From: a virus
Length of the DNA stretch: 36,177 nt
IMG/VR virus record: IMGVR_UViG_3300025133_006513
Location: 117,289-153,465 of that record
Direction: 5' to 3' (one strand)
The stretch's first letter is position 1. Every line of letters begins with the position of its first letter. A program made the position numbers and the translations under genes. The notes beneath the pieces were generated by a model. The model worked only from the letters and a program-made list of their open reading frames with translations. It searched no databases and was not told the origin of the DNA. Positions 16,741-24,431 of this stretch are shown here, piece after piece.

Positions 16741-17790
16741 ATGGCAGACAGAATCGGTATTGTCACTCGGTGGCAACAACACGAAGTCTCGTACGCAGCT
16801 GTGCATCTCGCAGAGATGGCCAAGGTTCGCGGTACGTCTGCTGAAATCTTCGGGGCAGGGCCTGTGCGACGTGAGGTCGCCAAAGCCTGGGATTCCCGAG
16901 TCTTCACATCAAAACAACGAAGCTTTAGTATGTGGTCCCACCGCTGCAAGCGGATCATCTGGACACACGTACCCCCAATACGTGACATCGTGCACTTCAA
17001 TGACGCGGGTATCGACACGGCTCTACTGATTAGCTGGGAAGAGCTCACAGAAGAGGACCAAGCGGCGGTATTGACCTTCAATAAGATTATCCTTCCATAC
17101 CGGTGTGTAGGGCATTCCCTGCAGCAGGCGTGGAACTTAAAGGTCACGAACCCCGTAATGATGCCCTGGGATGTGCCGGTCCCCATCACGCGGAAGGAAA
17201 ACCGTGGACCGCATGATGAACTCACAGTGTATTTTCCAATGTATGATTCGCAACCGCAGCGGATCGATCAAGCTATCTTCGGTATGATGGCCAAGGTGCT
17301 TACAGCAACGGAGAATACAAATATCGTAGTGGCAGTAGGCCGTAGTTGGTCGCTGTCCTCTCGGCGGATACTCAAGACGCTCTTCAAAGAGTTCGGGTCT
17401 AGGATCACAGTGATCAAGCAGCCTGATATCTTGAAGCGTCTCTTGCTATTCGCGAAGGCAGATCTGACTGTCTGGGCTCCCAAGTTTGAGAGCCTTGCTT
17501 TGGTTGGACTGTCGTCCCTATGCATGGGCACCCCAGTAATTTCCTGGGATGTCCGCCCACAGAATGAATTCTTAGTGGCTTGGAAGAATGCCATATTGGT
17601 ACCAGCTGAGACCACAGAGAACTGGCTTGGTGTGCCAGCAGTGACGAGTGGGTATAGCGAATTTGCTGACGTCCTTGTGGCGACCTTGCGGGATAAGGGT
17701 CTGATAGCAAAGATGAAGGAACACACCAGAAATGGATTGGATTGCCGGCGGAAGCAGTTTGAAGCCGGCTGGAAAGAACTTAACCGATAG
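16741..17790 (+). CDS. GT-B-like (family 4-type) glycosyltransferase
   Basis: Predicted 349-residue glycosyltransferase. The C-terminal half carries the donor-binding signature FESLALVGLSSLCMGTPVIS (residues 249-268), equivalent to the E-x7-E region and GTPV of GT4 enzymes, though the first acidic position is followed by Ser and the second Glu is missing. The N-terminal half begins with a Rossmann strand (RIGIVTRWQQHEVSYAAVHLAEMA). The ATG at 16741 matches the domain start; upstream in-frame codons belong to the portal's reading region. It follows the portal by 43 bases, so virion glycosylation is possible. Confidence 0.7.
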   Translation: MADRIGIVTRWQQHEVSYAAVHLAEMAKVRGTSAEIFGAGPVRREVAKAWDSRVFTSKQRSFSMWSHRCKRIIWTHVPPIRDIVHFNDAGIDTALLISWEELTEEDQAAVLTFNKIILPYRCVGHSLQQAWNLKVTNPVMMPWDVPVPITRKENRGPHDELTVYFPMYDSQPQRIDQAIFGMMAKVLTATENTNIVVAVGRSWSLSSRRILKTLFKEFGSRITVIKQPDILKRLLLFAKADLTVWAPKFESLALVGLSSLCMGTPVISWDVRPQNEFLVAWKNAILVPAETTENWLGVPAVTSGYSEFADVLVATLRDKGLIAKMKEHTRNGLDCRRKQFEAGWKELNR

Positions 17791-17800
17791 GAGACACACA

Positions 17801-18094
17801 ATGTTGAAGAGACCCCTACTTGTTGTTATTGCGCTGCTGTATATGACAGCAGTCTGTGTAGCAGCATCCCCCGATCAGGCTAAGCCAGACCAGGCAAAGC
17901 CCGATCAAGCAGCACCAGATCAGGCAAAGCCAGACCAGGCAAAGCCCGATCAAGCAGTACCAGATCAGGTCGCAGCACCGCTTGTGCGTGTGGTCGGCCC
18001 TGTTGTACGCGTGGTTGGGCTACACCGTCGAGCTACGTATCGACACGCGCACCCTCCGCGGCGACACGCTCGGGTATCTTATAGAGTGAGGTGA
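17801..18094 (+). CDS. secreted protein with PDQAK pentapeptide repeats, 97 aa
   Basis: A signal peptide is clear: MLKRP, a hydrophobic core LLVVIALLYMTAVCVA and a likely type I cut after AVCVAA. Residues 24-57 are about seven tandem PDQAK-like pentapeptides (last residues K, K, A, K, K, V, V), encoded by 15-bp DNA repeats. The C-terminal 40 residues are strongly basic and His/Arg-rich (LHRRATYRHAHPPRRHARVSYRVR in content). The repeat would make an extended linker across the cell envelope. The TAGGAG site nine bases upstream fixes the start. No catalytic motif; a cell-wall or envelope role is inferred. Confidence 0.7.
   Translation: MLKRPLLVVIALLYMTAVCVAASPDQAKPDQAKPDQAAPDQAKPDQAKPDQAVPDQVAAPLVRVVGPVVRVVGLHRRATYRHAHPPRRHARVSYRVR
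17870..17970 (+). repeat. tandem 15-bp coding repeat
   Basis: About six to seven units of 15 bp encoding PDQAK variants, arranged partly in a 45-bp higher-order pattern. Number of units could vary between related phages by slippage. Confidence 0.85.
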
Positions 18095-18132
18095 ATCACG
18101 CTGGTAGCAATGGCAGTGACTTGATATCTTAG

Positions 18133-18171
18133 ATGCAGGCGGCTCGGTTGTCGGGCTGCCTGCATTTTTTT
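18133..18171 (+). terminator. rho-independent terminator
   Basis: ATGCAGGC and GCCTGCAT form a perfect 8-bp stem, extended inward by GGC pairing, followed by seven T. It separates the secreted-protein gene from the next unit. Confidence 0.85.
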
Positions 18172-18192
18172 CGTAAACCCCTGAGGAATCCA

Positions 18193-18654
18193 ATGGTCGA
18201 TAACCAAATCAACCACCGTGAAGAGTTCCGGAAGCAAGTTGCTGCCGGAAATACAGACCTATCTAATCCGAAGAGGCACCAAGGTGCGTCTAACGTGGTC
18301 CCACCAAAACGCAAGCAACCCGCAAAAGGTGAAAACTTGACGGTTGCCGAGCTCATCGGTATGGAGAAGCCAGCAGACGCTCCTGTGGCAGCCCCGCTGT
18401 CCAGCACGTTGCCACCACCTACGGCTAACGTGGATACAGAGCTCCCTGCGATCAACGTCGATCCGAAGGAGGCTGAAGGCGAGGCACCCCCTGCTTTCGG
18501 TATCACGGCGTCTAATGATGACCGCTTCGCCGCCAACACTGGCGACGCTACAGAGGCCGCTGATGAGGCTGCCGACGAGGTGGCTGATCAGGATCAAAAC
18601 GACACCCCGTCTTACGAAGATGAAGACCAAGACGACGATGAGGACCTTGTTTAA
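18193..18654 (+). CDS. acidic disordered protein, 153 aa
   Basis: Not recognised. The first 55 residues are basic and polar (NPKRHQGASNVVPPKRKQPAKG); the rest is Pro/Ala-rich then very acidic (EDEDQDDDEDLV at the end). The composition suggests a scaffold-like, decoy or assembly protein rather than an enzyme. GAGG lies just before the ATG at 18193. The stop overlaps the next start by one base. Confidence 0.6.
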   Translation: MVDNQINHREEFRKQVAAGNTDLSNPKRHQGASNVVPPKRKQPAKGENLTVAELIGMEKPADAPVAAPLSSTLPPPTANVDTELPAINVDPKEAEGEAPPAFGITASNDDRFAANTGDATEAADEAADEVADQDQNDTPSYEDEDQDDDEDLV

Positions 18655-19160
18655 TGGGACCTCGAAGGACACCACTTGAGAAAGCTGTGGGGGACGGGGA
18701 GCAACCTAAGTCGAAGAAGCCAAAGGGTAAAACCATGCGGCATAAGGCGGCTAAGCCTAAGCGTAATGCTCCCTGTCCCTGCGGGTCTAAGACCAAATAC
18801 AAAAACTGCTGCGGCAAGCCTGTCAGCCAGCATGTAACGGTAAATCCTTACCAATCTATCGCATCGCAGTACACACCCGAGCAACAAGCAGCATCGCTTG
18901 AGTTCGTTGAACGATGGGGCTTCACCCCTAACCCAACACAACTCATGATGTTCATGGAGGCAGAGACGAATGAGTTATCCGACTCAATCCTCCGCGGCTT
19001 GCGGGAGATCGATGCTCCGGATAACTACGTCTATGCTGTCAAGAAGCTCGGGCGACTGATAACCCCGAAGAACCAGCGGATGCAATCGCCTAAGACGATT
19101 GAAAGCTGGAACGCAGCAATGGCGGAGTACGAAGCATGTCAACAACCCACTTCAGAGTAA
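18654..19160 (+). CDS. SEC-C zinc-motif protein, 168 aa
   Basis: Residues 38-55 (RNAPCPCGSKTKYKNCCG) are a classic SEC-C metal-binding motif with Cys41, Cys43, Cys52 and Cys53, as at the C-terminus of SecA and in many small bacterial proteins. It is preceded by a very basic N-terminus (KSKKPKGKTMRHKAAKPKRN) and followed by a helical domain of about 100 residues. SEC-C motifs commonly bind ribosomes, SecB or nucleic acids. In a phage it may contact host translation or secretion; partner unknown. It overlaps the next gene by 25 bases. Confidence 0.75.
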   Translation: MGPRRTPLEKAVGDGEQPKSKKPKGKTMRHKAAKPKRNAPCPCGSKTKYKNCCGKPVSQHVTVNPYQSIASQYTPEQQAASLEFVERWGFTPNPTQLMMFMEAETNELSDSILRGLREIDAPDNYVYAVKKLGRLITPKNQRMQSPKTIESWNAAMAEYEACQQPTSE

Positions 19161-20707
19161 CGAATGTAGATATACAGAGCAGACACGCTGGCGTTCATGT
19201 CGCTGTGTCTGGGTATGCGGCTCCTGCTGCTGATGGTATTTCAATACCGCTAGCTGGGGATATGGTGCAGTTGGATCATACGCAGCTGCCGTTTCGTGTG
19301 AATATGACGCCTGTTACACCGCAGGAGGCTATTCGCGTAGCGATCTTCACATCGCTCACCAGGTTGCTCGCTATGGATACTATTGCGGATAGTGATCTGC
19401 AAGAGTGTCAAAACATACTAAGCCAGCTGTGTACGGACACACCGACACCGCGGCACCCTGACGGTACGCCAATAGTAACCGGACATCCGGTTGATGATAG
19501 CCTGCTCGCCTCTTCGGTGGGCCAGGAAGTAGAGCCCACGGAGACCGCAGCGTCACGGTATCGCGCAGAGGTCGCTGCACTATGTTACGCGCAGCCGAGC
19601 ATAAGTTGGGAGGCTCTCGTAAGAGCAATGCGACACCTGAACTTTGGGCTTACGGCTGTGGAGCGTCGCGACATCCTACAGGAGACGCATCAGGCCATAC
19701 AGTCATCTGCCTCAGATCCACCTCCTCCACCCGCGACAGTCTCCGCGTTGCCCCGTTTGCAATCGTTTCGGCAACGTGTCCGGGACCTGTGTGAATATGA
19801 GCCCGGTCTATCTCTTGACCAGTTACGTACAGCGCTGGGCTCGTATGGTTTGCACATTCCGCGGACTATACGTGAGTCTATCATATGCGAGGAGCACCGC
19901 CAGTCGCTCGCTGATAACACAGCGACGACTGCTACAGGTTCGCCTGAATACACGCCACGACCAGTACGCACTGGGGCTAACGCTATTCCTCTTCCTGAGT
20001 TCCGTAACCGCGCAGCTAATATTGTGCAGCAGTATCGCGGTATAGACCTGCAAGGTTTAACATCCAGGCTAAACCATATAGGTATCACGGTGGATAACGC
20101 CACACGAGTAGCTGTATGTGAAGCTGTGATACGTAGGCATGGAAGGGCTGCTGTACCCCCTAACGCTCAAAACATATCGCAAGCCTCGGGGTTGCTTGGG
20201 ACCCAACAATCGCTAGATGACGCAGTAGAACCTATTAGGTTGGAGCGTTTTCGCGGGGTTGTCCACGAGTATTTGGAGGGAGCACCTCGCGGGCAGGCGC
20301 TGTCTGCTATTCGTAGTAACCTGAGTATCCGCGGTTATCCCGCGCATTCTCGAGAGCGTGTTGCTATCATTGAAGAGTTCTTAGAGCGACCCGATCGCCC
20401 TACGTTTGCAGAGGCTGTGCAGTCTGTGCTTGACGGGTTAGAGGATGTGACCAATGCTGATCCCGTCGCAGTTGAGACTGCTATGCGGTATGCTGGGCGG
20501 CGGGGGTTCACTAGTGCCCAGCGATTTGTTATTGAAACCTTGCTGAGCGAACGCCAAGAGGGCATAGATACTGTCGCTCAGCAAGCACCTGAACCGGTAG
20601 GGGCGCCTACGACCGAGAGGCAACCACGCCATATTCGTTTACGAGAACGTTCATCGACGAACGGCTCACCTACTCCTGAAACAATAGAGGATGAATCTGA
20701 TGCCTGA
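19136..20707 (+). CDS. five-repeat helical protein with PRHIRL motif, 523 aa
   Basis: Not recognised as a known family. Five degenerate repeats of about 50 residues can be aligned by eye: 141-189, 211-258, 288-337, 370-420 and 422-474. Each has the pattern FR-x2-V-x3-(L/V) near the start, a middle L-x6-(L/M) helix, a G before a turn and R-x3-I-x2-E at the end. Pro-rich linkers separate the first four. Residues 495-503 read RQPRHIRLR, the motif shared with three other proteins. The N-terminal 130 residues look beta-rich. A repeat solenoid or multivalent binding protein, perhaps virion-associated, is inferred. Confidence 0.65.
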   Translation: MSTTHFRVTNVDIQSRHAGVHVAVSGYAAPAADGISIPLAGDMVQLDHTQLPFRVNMTPVTPQEAIRVAIFTSLTRLLAMDTIADSDLQECQNILSQLCTDTPTPRHPDGTPIVTGHPVDDSLLASSVGQEVEPTETAASRYRAEVAALCYAQPSISWEALVRAMRHLNFGLTAVERRDILQETHQAIQSSASDPPPPPATVSALPRLQSFRQRVRDLCEYEPGLSLDQLRTALGSYGLHIPRTIRESIICEEHRQSLADNTATTATGSPEYTPRPVRTGANAIPLPEFRNRAANIVQQYRGIDLQGLTSRLNHIGITVDNATRVAVCEAVIRRHGRAAVPPNAQNISQASGLLGTQQSLDDAVEPIRLERFRGVVHEYLEGAPRGQALSAIRSNLSIRGYPAHSRERVAIIEEFLERPDRPTFAEAVQSVLDGLEDVTNADPVAVETAMRYAGRRGFTSAQRFVIETLLSERQEGIDTVAQQAPEPVGAPTTERQPRHIRLRERSSTNGSPTPETIEDESDA

Positions 20708-21131
20708 GATTAAAGAGTTACTTGAACACCTCATGGACTGCTACCAGCAACAAGATCTTGGAGAGGTCGGTGAAGAAGCCGTACCTTCTCCCCTGGATGA
20801 ACTGTACGCGCAGTTCGAAACCCAGGCAGAGAAACTTGCAGCGTGCAAGGGTATCGAAGACTTCGTGCGGGTCGGTCGCCAGCATTTTGTTGATCACCCG
20901 CCACAGACACATATCATGCTCGCTGAGGGCTTTGGTGTGCAGTTGGCTGGTGGTGTGGAGATATCGTTAACACCGAGTGTTATCGAGGATCTTGCTGGTA
21001 CTATGGAGCCACAGCCTTCCTTTCCTGTGACAGAGGGTCGCAGTATTCGTGGGCAGAATGGTATTAAGCCTTCGGAGCAGTACGGCGTTACTGGCAATAA
21101 GCCATCCGCCTCACTGCGTGAACCGAGTTGA
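20700..21131 (+). CDS. hypothetical protein, 143 aa
   Basis: Not recognised. The first 70 residues are helical and acidic (EIKELLEHLMDCYQQQDLGE); the middle is strand-like (GFGVQLAGGVEISLTPSVI); the C-terminus is polar and disordered. The ATG at 20700 is spaced correctly from AGAGG; an ATG nine bases earlier sits too close to it. It overlaps the previous gene by eight bases and the next by one. Confidence 0.6.
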   Translation: MPEIKELLEHLMDCYQQQDLGEVGEEAVPSPLDELYAQFETQAEKLAACKGIEDFVRVGRQHFVDHPPQTHIMLAEGFGVQLAGGVEISLTPSVIEDLAGTMEPQPSFPVTEGRSIRGQNGIKPSEQYGVTGNKPSASLREPS

Positions 21132-21844
21132 TGGAGACAATCGCAAACATAGTCGGTCTGATCGGCATAGTCGTGGTCGTGGTGCTCAGCCTGTACATGC
21201 TGTACGGGCTGTACGGGCTGGCGTGGCCCAGGAGTCCCGCAGACCAAGCCGTGCACATGGATATGGATACATGGGCGCCCACATCATACGCGGCGCCTGG
21301 CTTATCTGCTGCTGCAGCTGCCAACCGAGACCAGGCAACTGCGTATTTGCGTGGTGTGGCTGACGGTGCGGAGTCAGGGAGGCAAGCAGCGGCTGCAACA
21401 CCGATAGCCCCGGTCGGTCGGTATCCCCACGTGTACGATGCGGTGATGGCGCTAATAAACACAGGGCGACTTGATCTTGATCCTACGTCTACGACGTTTG
21501 GTGAAGAACTAGGGGACCGGCTCGATGCAGGTGCGTACTCCGCCCATACCACTACAAGCTACATAGGGGAGGTACCGCCTAACGCCCACTCACTCCAGAG
21601 CGAGTTCGATGAAAACTACGAGCAGTATTGCGAACGGCAACGTACGCAGCTTGCTCATCACCTTGAGCTCATAGCCCAAGGTGCCGATGATCCGCTTGTC
21701 CATGATGTGATTAACAACACCTGTCCACCAGAGTTGCGTCAATCAGAGGAAGGACGACGGGCTTTACAGCAACGTGTCGACGAGACACGACGTAACGCGG
21801 CCATATTGAAGGGCCGACAACCAAGGAAGATAAGACTTAAATGA
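21131..21844 (+). CDS. single-pass membrane protein ending in PRKIRLK, 237 aa
   Basis: Residues 4-30 are one hydrophobic membrane helix (IVGLIGIVVVVVLSLYMLYG) with a short N-terminus, so the remaining 205 residues probably form one soluble domain. The soluble part has an Ala-rich helix (AAAAANRDQATAYLRGVADG) and a helical C-terminal region rich in Glu and Arg. The last ten residues are GRQPRKIRLK, the shared basic motif, here fully exposed at the C-terminus. A membrane anchor that presents this motif to a partner is an attractive but untested idea. Confidence 0.65.
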   Translation: METIANIVGLIGIVVVVVLSLYMLYGLYGLAWPRSPADQAVHMDMDTWAPTSYAAPGLSAAAAANRDQATAYLRGVADGAESGRQAAAATPIAPVGRYPHVYDAVMALINTGRLDLDPTSTTFGEELGDRLDAGAYSAHTTTSYIGEVPPNAHSLQSEFDENYEQYCERQRTQLAHHLELIAQGADDPLVHDVINNTCPPELRQSEEGRRALQQRVDETRRNAAILKGRQPRKIRLK

Positions 21845-22101
21845 CACGTTTTCCGAAGAGTCCGGGTGACGGACGCTATCGTGTAGAGATGGGGCGACCG
21901 GGAGACCGGACTGACGTCATCCTCGATTACACGGATGAGTTGACTGAAGCACGTGCCGCTATGGCGGGTGCTGCTCGGCGGAAGGATGGGTGCCGCGGCA
22001 TCATCACTGACGTTCGTGAGCATAAAGAGTTGGAGTACAAAGCGAACGCCTCTTGTAAGGATTGTGGCAAATGCCCGGGCCTGGTCGTCGCTTTAACATA
22101 G
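21841..22101 (+). CDS. small protein with CxxCxxC motif, 86 aa
   Basis: Not recognised. It overlaps the previous gene by ATGA, a typical coupling signal. The first 60 residues are mixed (RYRVEMGRPGDRTDVILDY); near the end CKDCGKC gives three closely spaced cysteines, which could bind metal. A short perfect stem (TAGGTG with CACCTA) surrounds the stop codon at 22099-22116. Confidence 0.6.
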   Translation: MTRFPKSPGDGRYRVEMGRPGDRTDVILDYTDELTEARAAMAGAARRKDGCRGIITDVREHKELEYKANASCKDCGKCPGLVVALT

Positions 22102-22142
22102 GTGACATTCACCTACACCCACACGAAGACATAATTACACAT

Positions 22143-23087
22143 ATGTCTGTAGATCGCATGCTGTCCCTCAAACACGTGGACATTGGCAGTGATCTATTTA
22201 ATACAGGGTACCGGCAGGCAGCGAAGCTTGCTGAGGCCCTCCGTGAGGCTCGCCAGTCGCGTGCTCCACGAATCCTCTTCATGGGCGGACACCCTATTAA
22301 GCTGGGCCTGAGCCGCTATCTGGTTGATCTGATACGACGTGGGTGGATCACTCACGTGGCTACCACTGGTGCCGGTCTGATTCATGACTATCAACTGACT
22401 GTTCATGGCGTGACAGACGAAGATGTACCAGCAACGCTAGCACAAGGTAAGTTCGGGTTCTGGGACAAACTTGATCACCTGAACAAAATAGTGAATTACA
22501 GTTGTCACGGAACGATGGCAGGCCTGGGGCACCGATACGGTACTTACGTCTCACAGAATAAGTATGTCGACAACGGCCCTATTCTGGGTAACAACCGGCG
22601 GTGGCGCGACGTGAGGCCGTGGTCTGTGCTAGGCAACGCATCAGTGAACGGTAACGGAGCCACAGTACACGTATCGATCGGTACGGATATCTTGGGTATG
22701 TATCCGAACTACCGGGGAGGCAGCTGGGGGACGGCTAGTCATATGGATTTCCTGGAATTTGCAGAGCTTATCTGTAACATGGGCAATGGTGTGTTTATCA
22801 ACATGGGCTCTGCAGTGCAGGGGCCAGAGGTATTCCTCAAAGCTATCTCAATGGCGATCCACACAGAGCGATTGCCTACGAATATTACAACGGCTGTGAT
22901 GGATATGTATCCGTTACCAGACGACTGGGAGTCGCAGAACTACACTCGCGACGACCCCCACTACTATTGGCGACCCTGGAAAACAATACTCAAGCGAGCA
23001 CTGGTATCAAAAGACTCCTCGTCACTCTATGTGCGTGGTGATTTCAGGGATACTGTGCCAGCTCTTTGGTCGTGTTTAGTGGACTAA
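22143..23087 (+). CDS. Rossmann-fold protein resembling deoxyhypusine-synthase-like bacterial proteins
   Basis: The pattern recalls an NAD-type Rossmann family annotated as deoxyhypusine-synthase-like in bacteria: RILFMGGHPIKLGLSRYLVDL, then THVATTGAGLIHDYQL, then VHVSIGTDILGMYPNY and GVFINMGSAVQGPEVFLKAI. The GTD, the N-M-G-S and the P-E-V-F-L-K-A blocks are the strongest matches. Whether it keeps activity is unknown; eIF5A, the usual target of deoxyhypusine synthase, is absent from bacteria, so a different substrate is likely. The ATG at 22143 fits the domain; a GTG at 22062 would extend it by 27 residues. Family call by memory of motifs, moderate confidence. Confidence 0.6.
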   Translation: MSVDRMLSLKHVDIGSDLFNTGYRQAAKLAEALREARQSRAPRILFMGGHPIKLGLSRYLVDLIRRGWITHVATTGAGLIHDYQLTVHGVTDEDVPATLAQGKFGFWDKLDHLNKIVNYSCHGTMAGLGHRYGTYVSQNKYVDNGPILGNNRRWRDVRPWSVLGNASVNGNGATVHVSIGTDILGMYPNYRGGSWGTASHMDFLEFAELICNMGNGVFINMGSAVQGPEVFLKAISMAIHTERLPTNITTAVMDMYPLPDDWESQNYTRDDPHYYWRPWKTILKRALVSKDSSSLYVRGDFRDTVPALWSCLVD

Positions 23088-23121
23088 AAACAAGCCCTTT
23101 TAGGGCATTGTAAGATGTACA
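23083..23121 (+). promoter_or_regulatory. conserved promoter-like element, copy 1
   Basis: ACTAAAAACA is followed 21 nt after its first base by GGCAT and then GTAAGATG. It overlaps the stop codon of the preceding gene and precedes the gene at 23249. Confidence 0.55.
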
Positions 23122-23248
23122 GGTTATCTCTTGGCGATAGTCGAGACCTGTTTGTGGCTAACATTGCAGTCCCGGCTCCCCATAGAGTCGCGATGCTCTC
23201 ACGTTAGCTCAACCAATCTGGTACCATAGGTCGAGGAGGATCCAATCT
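23120..23248 (+). promoter_or_regulatory. structured leader
   Basis: After the promoter-like element two stems can be drawn: CAGGT (23120) with ACCTG (23146), and GCTAAC (23157) with GTTAGC (23203), the second enclosing GAG/CTC pairing. A GAGGAGGA ribosome site follows. No reading frame is seen. Confidence 0.4.
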
Positions 23249-23722
23249 ATGAAGACACTAGGACCTGATGATTTTGATATCGGGCGACTCGTAACTATAC
23301 TAGCTGGACCATTTCATACACCCAAAATTCAGGGTGGTGGGGTGGCTAGTTTCTTAGGCGGCGGGCAGGAAATGCCAGCAATAGAGGATACGCGATACCA
23401 CGGTAAGGTGTTGCGTATCCTGGCGTATGATCCGCCTTACCTCATCCTGGAGCCCCTTGCTGGTGTTATCGTGACACCAGAGATTCGTCGCATGGGCCCT
23501 TTCACCGCGATCATGCCCACCAGCGAGTGGGTACCTGATGTGCTCGAAATAAGTGCCAAGACTATCACGGTTGGTTCCGTGAGTCCTGAGTACGCTAAGG
23601 TAGTGCAAGAGCGGTGTGTCCCCCCCGAAAAGCGGACGGCTGCTGTAGTCGGGCCTGTTAGGCGGATGCTTGCGGATGAGGCAAAGAAACCGTGCTCGCG
23701 GTGTGGCGAGTCGCACAAGTAA
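23249..23722 (+). CDS. hypothetical protein with C-terminal CxxC, 157 aa
   Basis: Not recognised. Strong GAGGAGGA site before the ATG. The first 110 residues are strand-rich (RYHGKVLRILAYDPPYLILEP) with a Gly-rich loop; the last ten read PCSRCGESHK, half of a zinc ribbon with a terminal His. It lies 12 bases before another zinc-ribbon protein gene, so the two may function together. Confidence 0.6.
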   Translation: MKTLGPDDFDIGRLVTILAGPFHTPKIQGGGVASFLGGGQEMPAIEDTRYHGKVLRILAYDPPYLILEPLAGVIVTPEIRRMGPFTAIMPTSEWVPDVLEISAKTITVGSVSPEYAKVVQERCVPPEKRTAAVVGPVRRMLADEAKKPCSRCGESHK

Positions 23723-23734
23723 GAAAGGAAGAAG

Positions 23735-24352
23735 ATGCCCGAACGACAACCCCGGCGTATTCGGTTGAAGGACTCGGTTAAACCCGAAGCCCTGGAAGGC
23801 ACATACCTGATCGATGGGTATTGCTTTAACTGTGAGTGGAGCGGCGAGATTGATATTCCTAAAGGTACGCCAATGGCGTTCGGGAATAAGCTTGGCGATC
23901 TATCCCGGTGTCCTGATTGTGCGTGTCACACGTTGCAGCGATGGACAGCGATGGAGCTCGAGGAGCTTAAAGCACTCGATGACGTCGATGACGCCATTGG
24001 GGAGGCGGGTGGCGAACTACCGCGAGAAAGGCAAGATGAGGTTCGTGGGTGGCCAAATCCTTTTCAACCATTCCGGGGGTACACACCGTACGGGTACAGC
24101 AATGAGCCACGACTGCGTGACCAGGTACCACCTAGCGCACCAGCCGATAGCATATCGGCTACAGAGTATGCTAACGCTGCGATGGAGTTCATTGCAGCGT
24201 CAGCGGCTGACCCAACTGATGGCATGACAACCGTCGATGCTGTTAGTGCTGTAAATGACGCAATTGCTCGCCAAGCAGCTTCGGATGCAGCACATGATGC
24301 GAGTGCGGCGGCAATACGCCAACATCAACACGACTCTTGGCGATCAAGGTAA
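23735..24352 (+). CDS. zinc-ribbon protein starting with PRRIRLK motif, 205 aa
   Basis: Not a known family. Residues 2-11 (PERQPRRIRL) are the shared basic motif, here at the very N-terminus. Residues 29-33 (CFNC) and 59-64 (CPDCAC) form a four-cysteine ribbon around a WSGEIDIP strand. The second half is polar, with a Tyr/Pro-rich stretch (YTPYGYSNEP) and Ala-rich helices (EYANAAMEFIAASAAD). GAAAGGAAG precedes the ATG. A strong terminator follows. Confidence 0.65.
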   Translation: MPERQPRRIRLKDSVKPEALEGTYLIDGYCFNCEWSGEIDIPKGTPMAFGNKLGDLSRCPDCACHTLQRWTAMELEELKALDDVDDAIGEAGGELPRERQDEVRGWPNPFQPFRGYTPYGYSNEPRLRDQVPPSAPADSISATEYANAAMEFIAASAADPTDGMTTVDAVSAVNDAIARQAASDAAHDASAAAIRQHQHDSWRSR

Positions 24353-24372
24353 CTAGTTTTTATTACTCAGTG

Positions 24373-24410
24373 AGGCCGTACCCTAATCCCCGGGGGTACG
24401 GCCTTTTTTC
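24373..24410 (+). terminator. rho-independent terminator
   Basis: GGCCGTACCC pairs with GGGTACGGCC around a short loop, followed by six T. One of the strongest in the window. Confidence 0.9.
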
Positions 24411-24431
24411 ATTATGGGGAATGGAGCTATT

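Noticed and set aside
18091-18129. Further copy of the promoter-like element before the gene at 18193
   Set aside because: Only a GGCAG resembles the GGCAT block; the upstream CTTAAAAAC-like part is missing.
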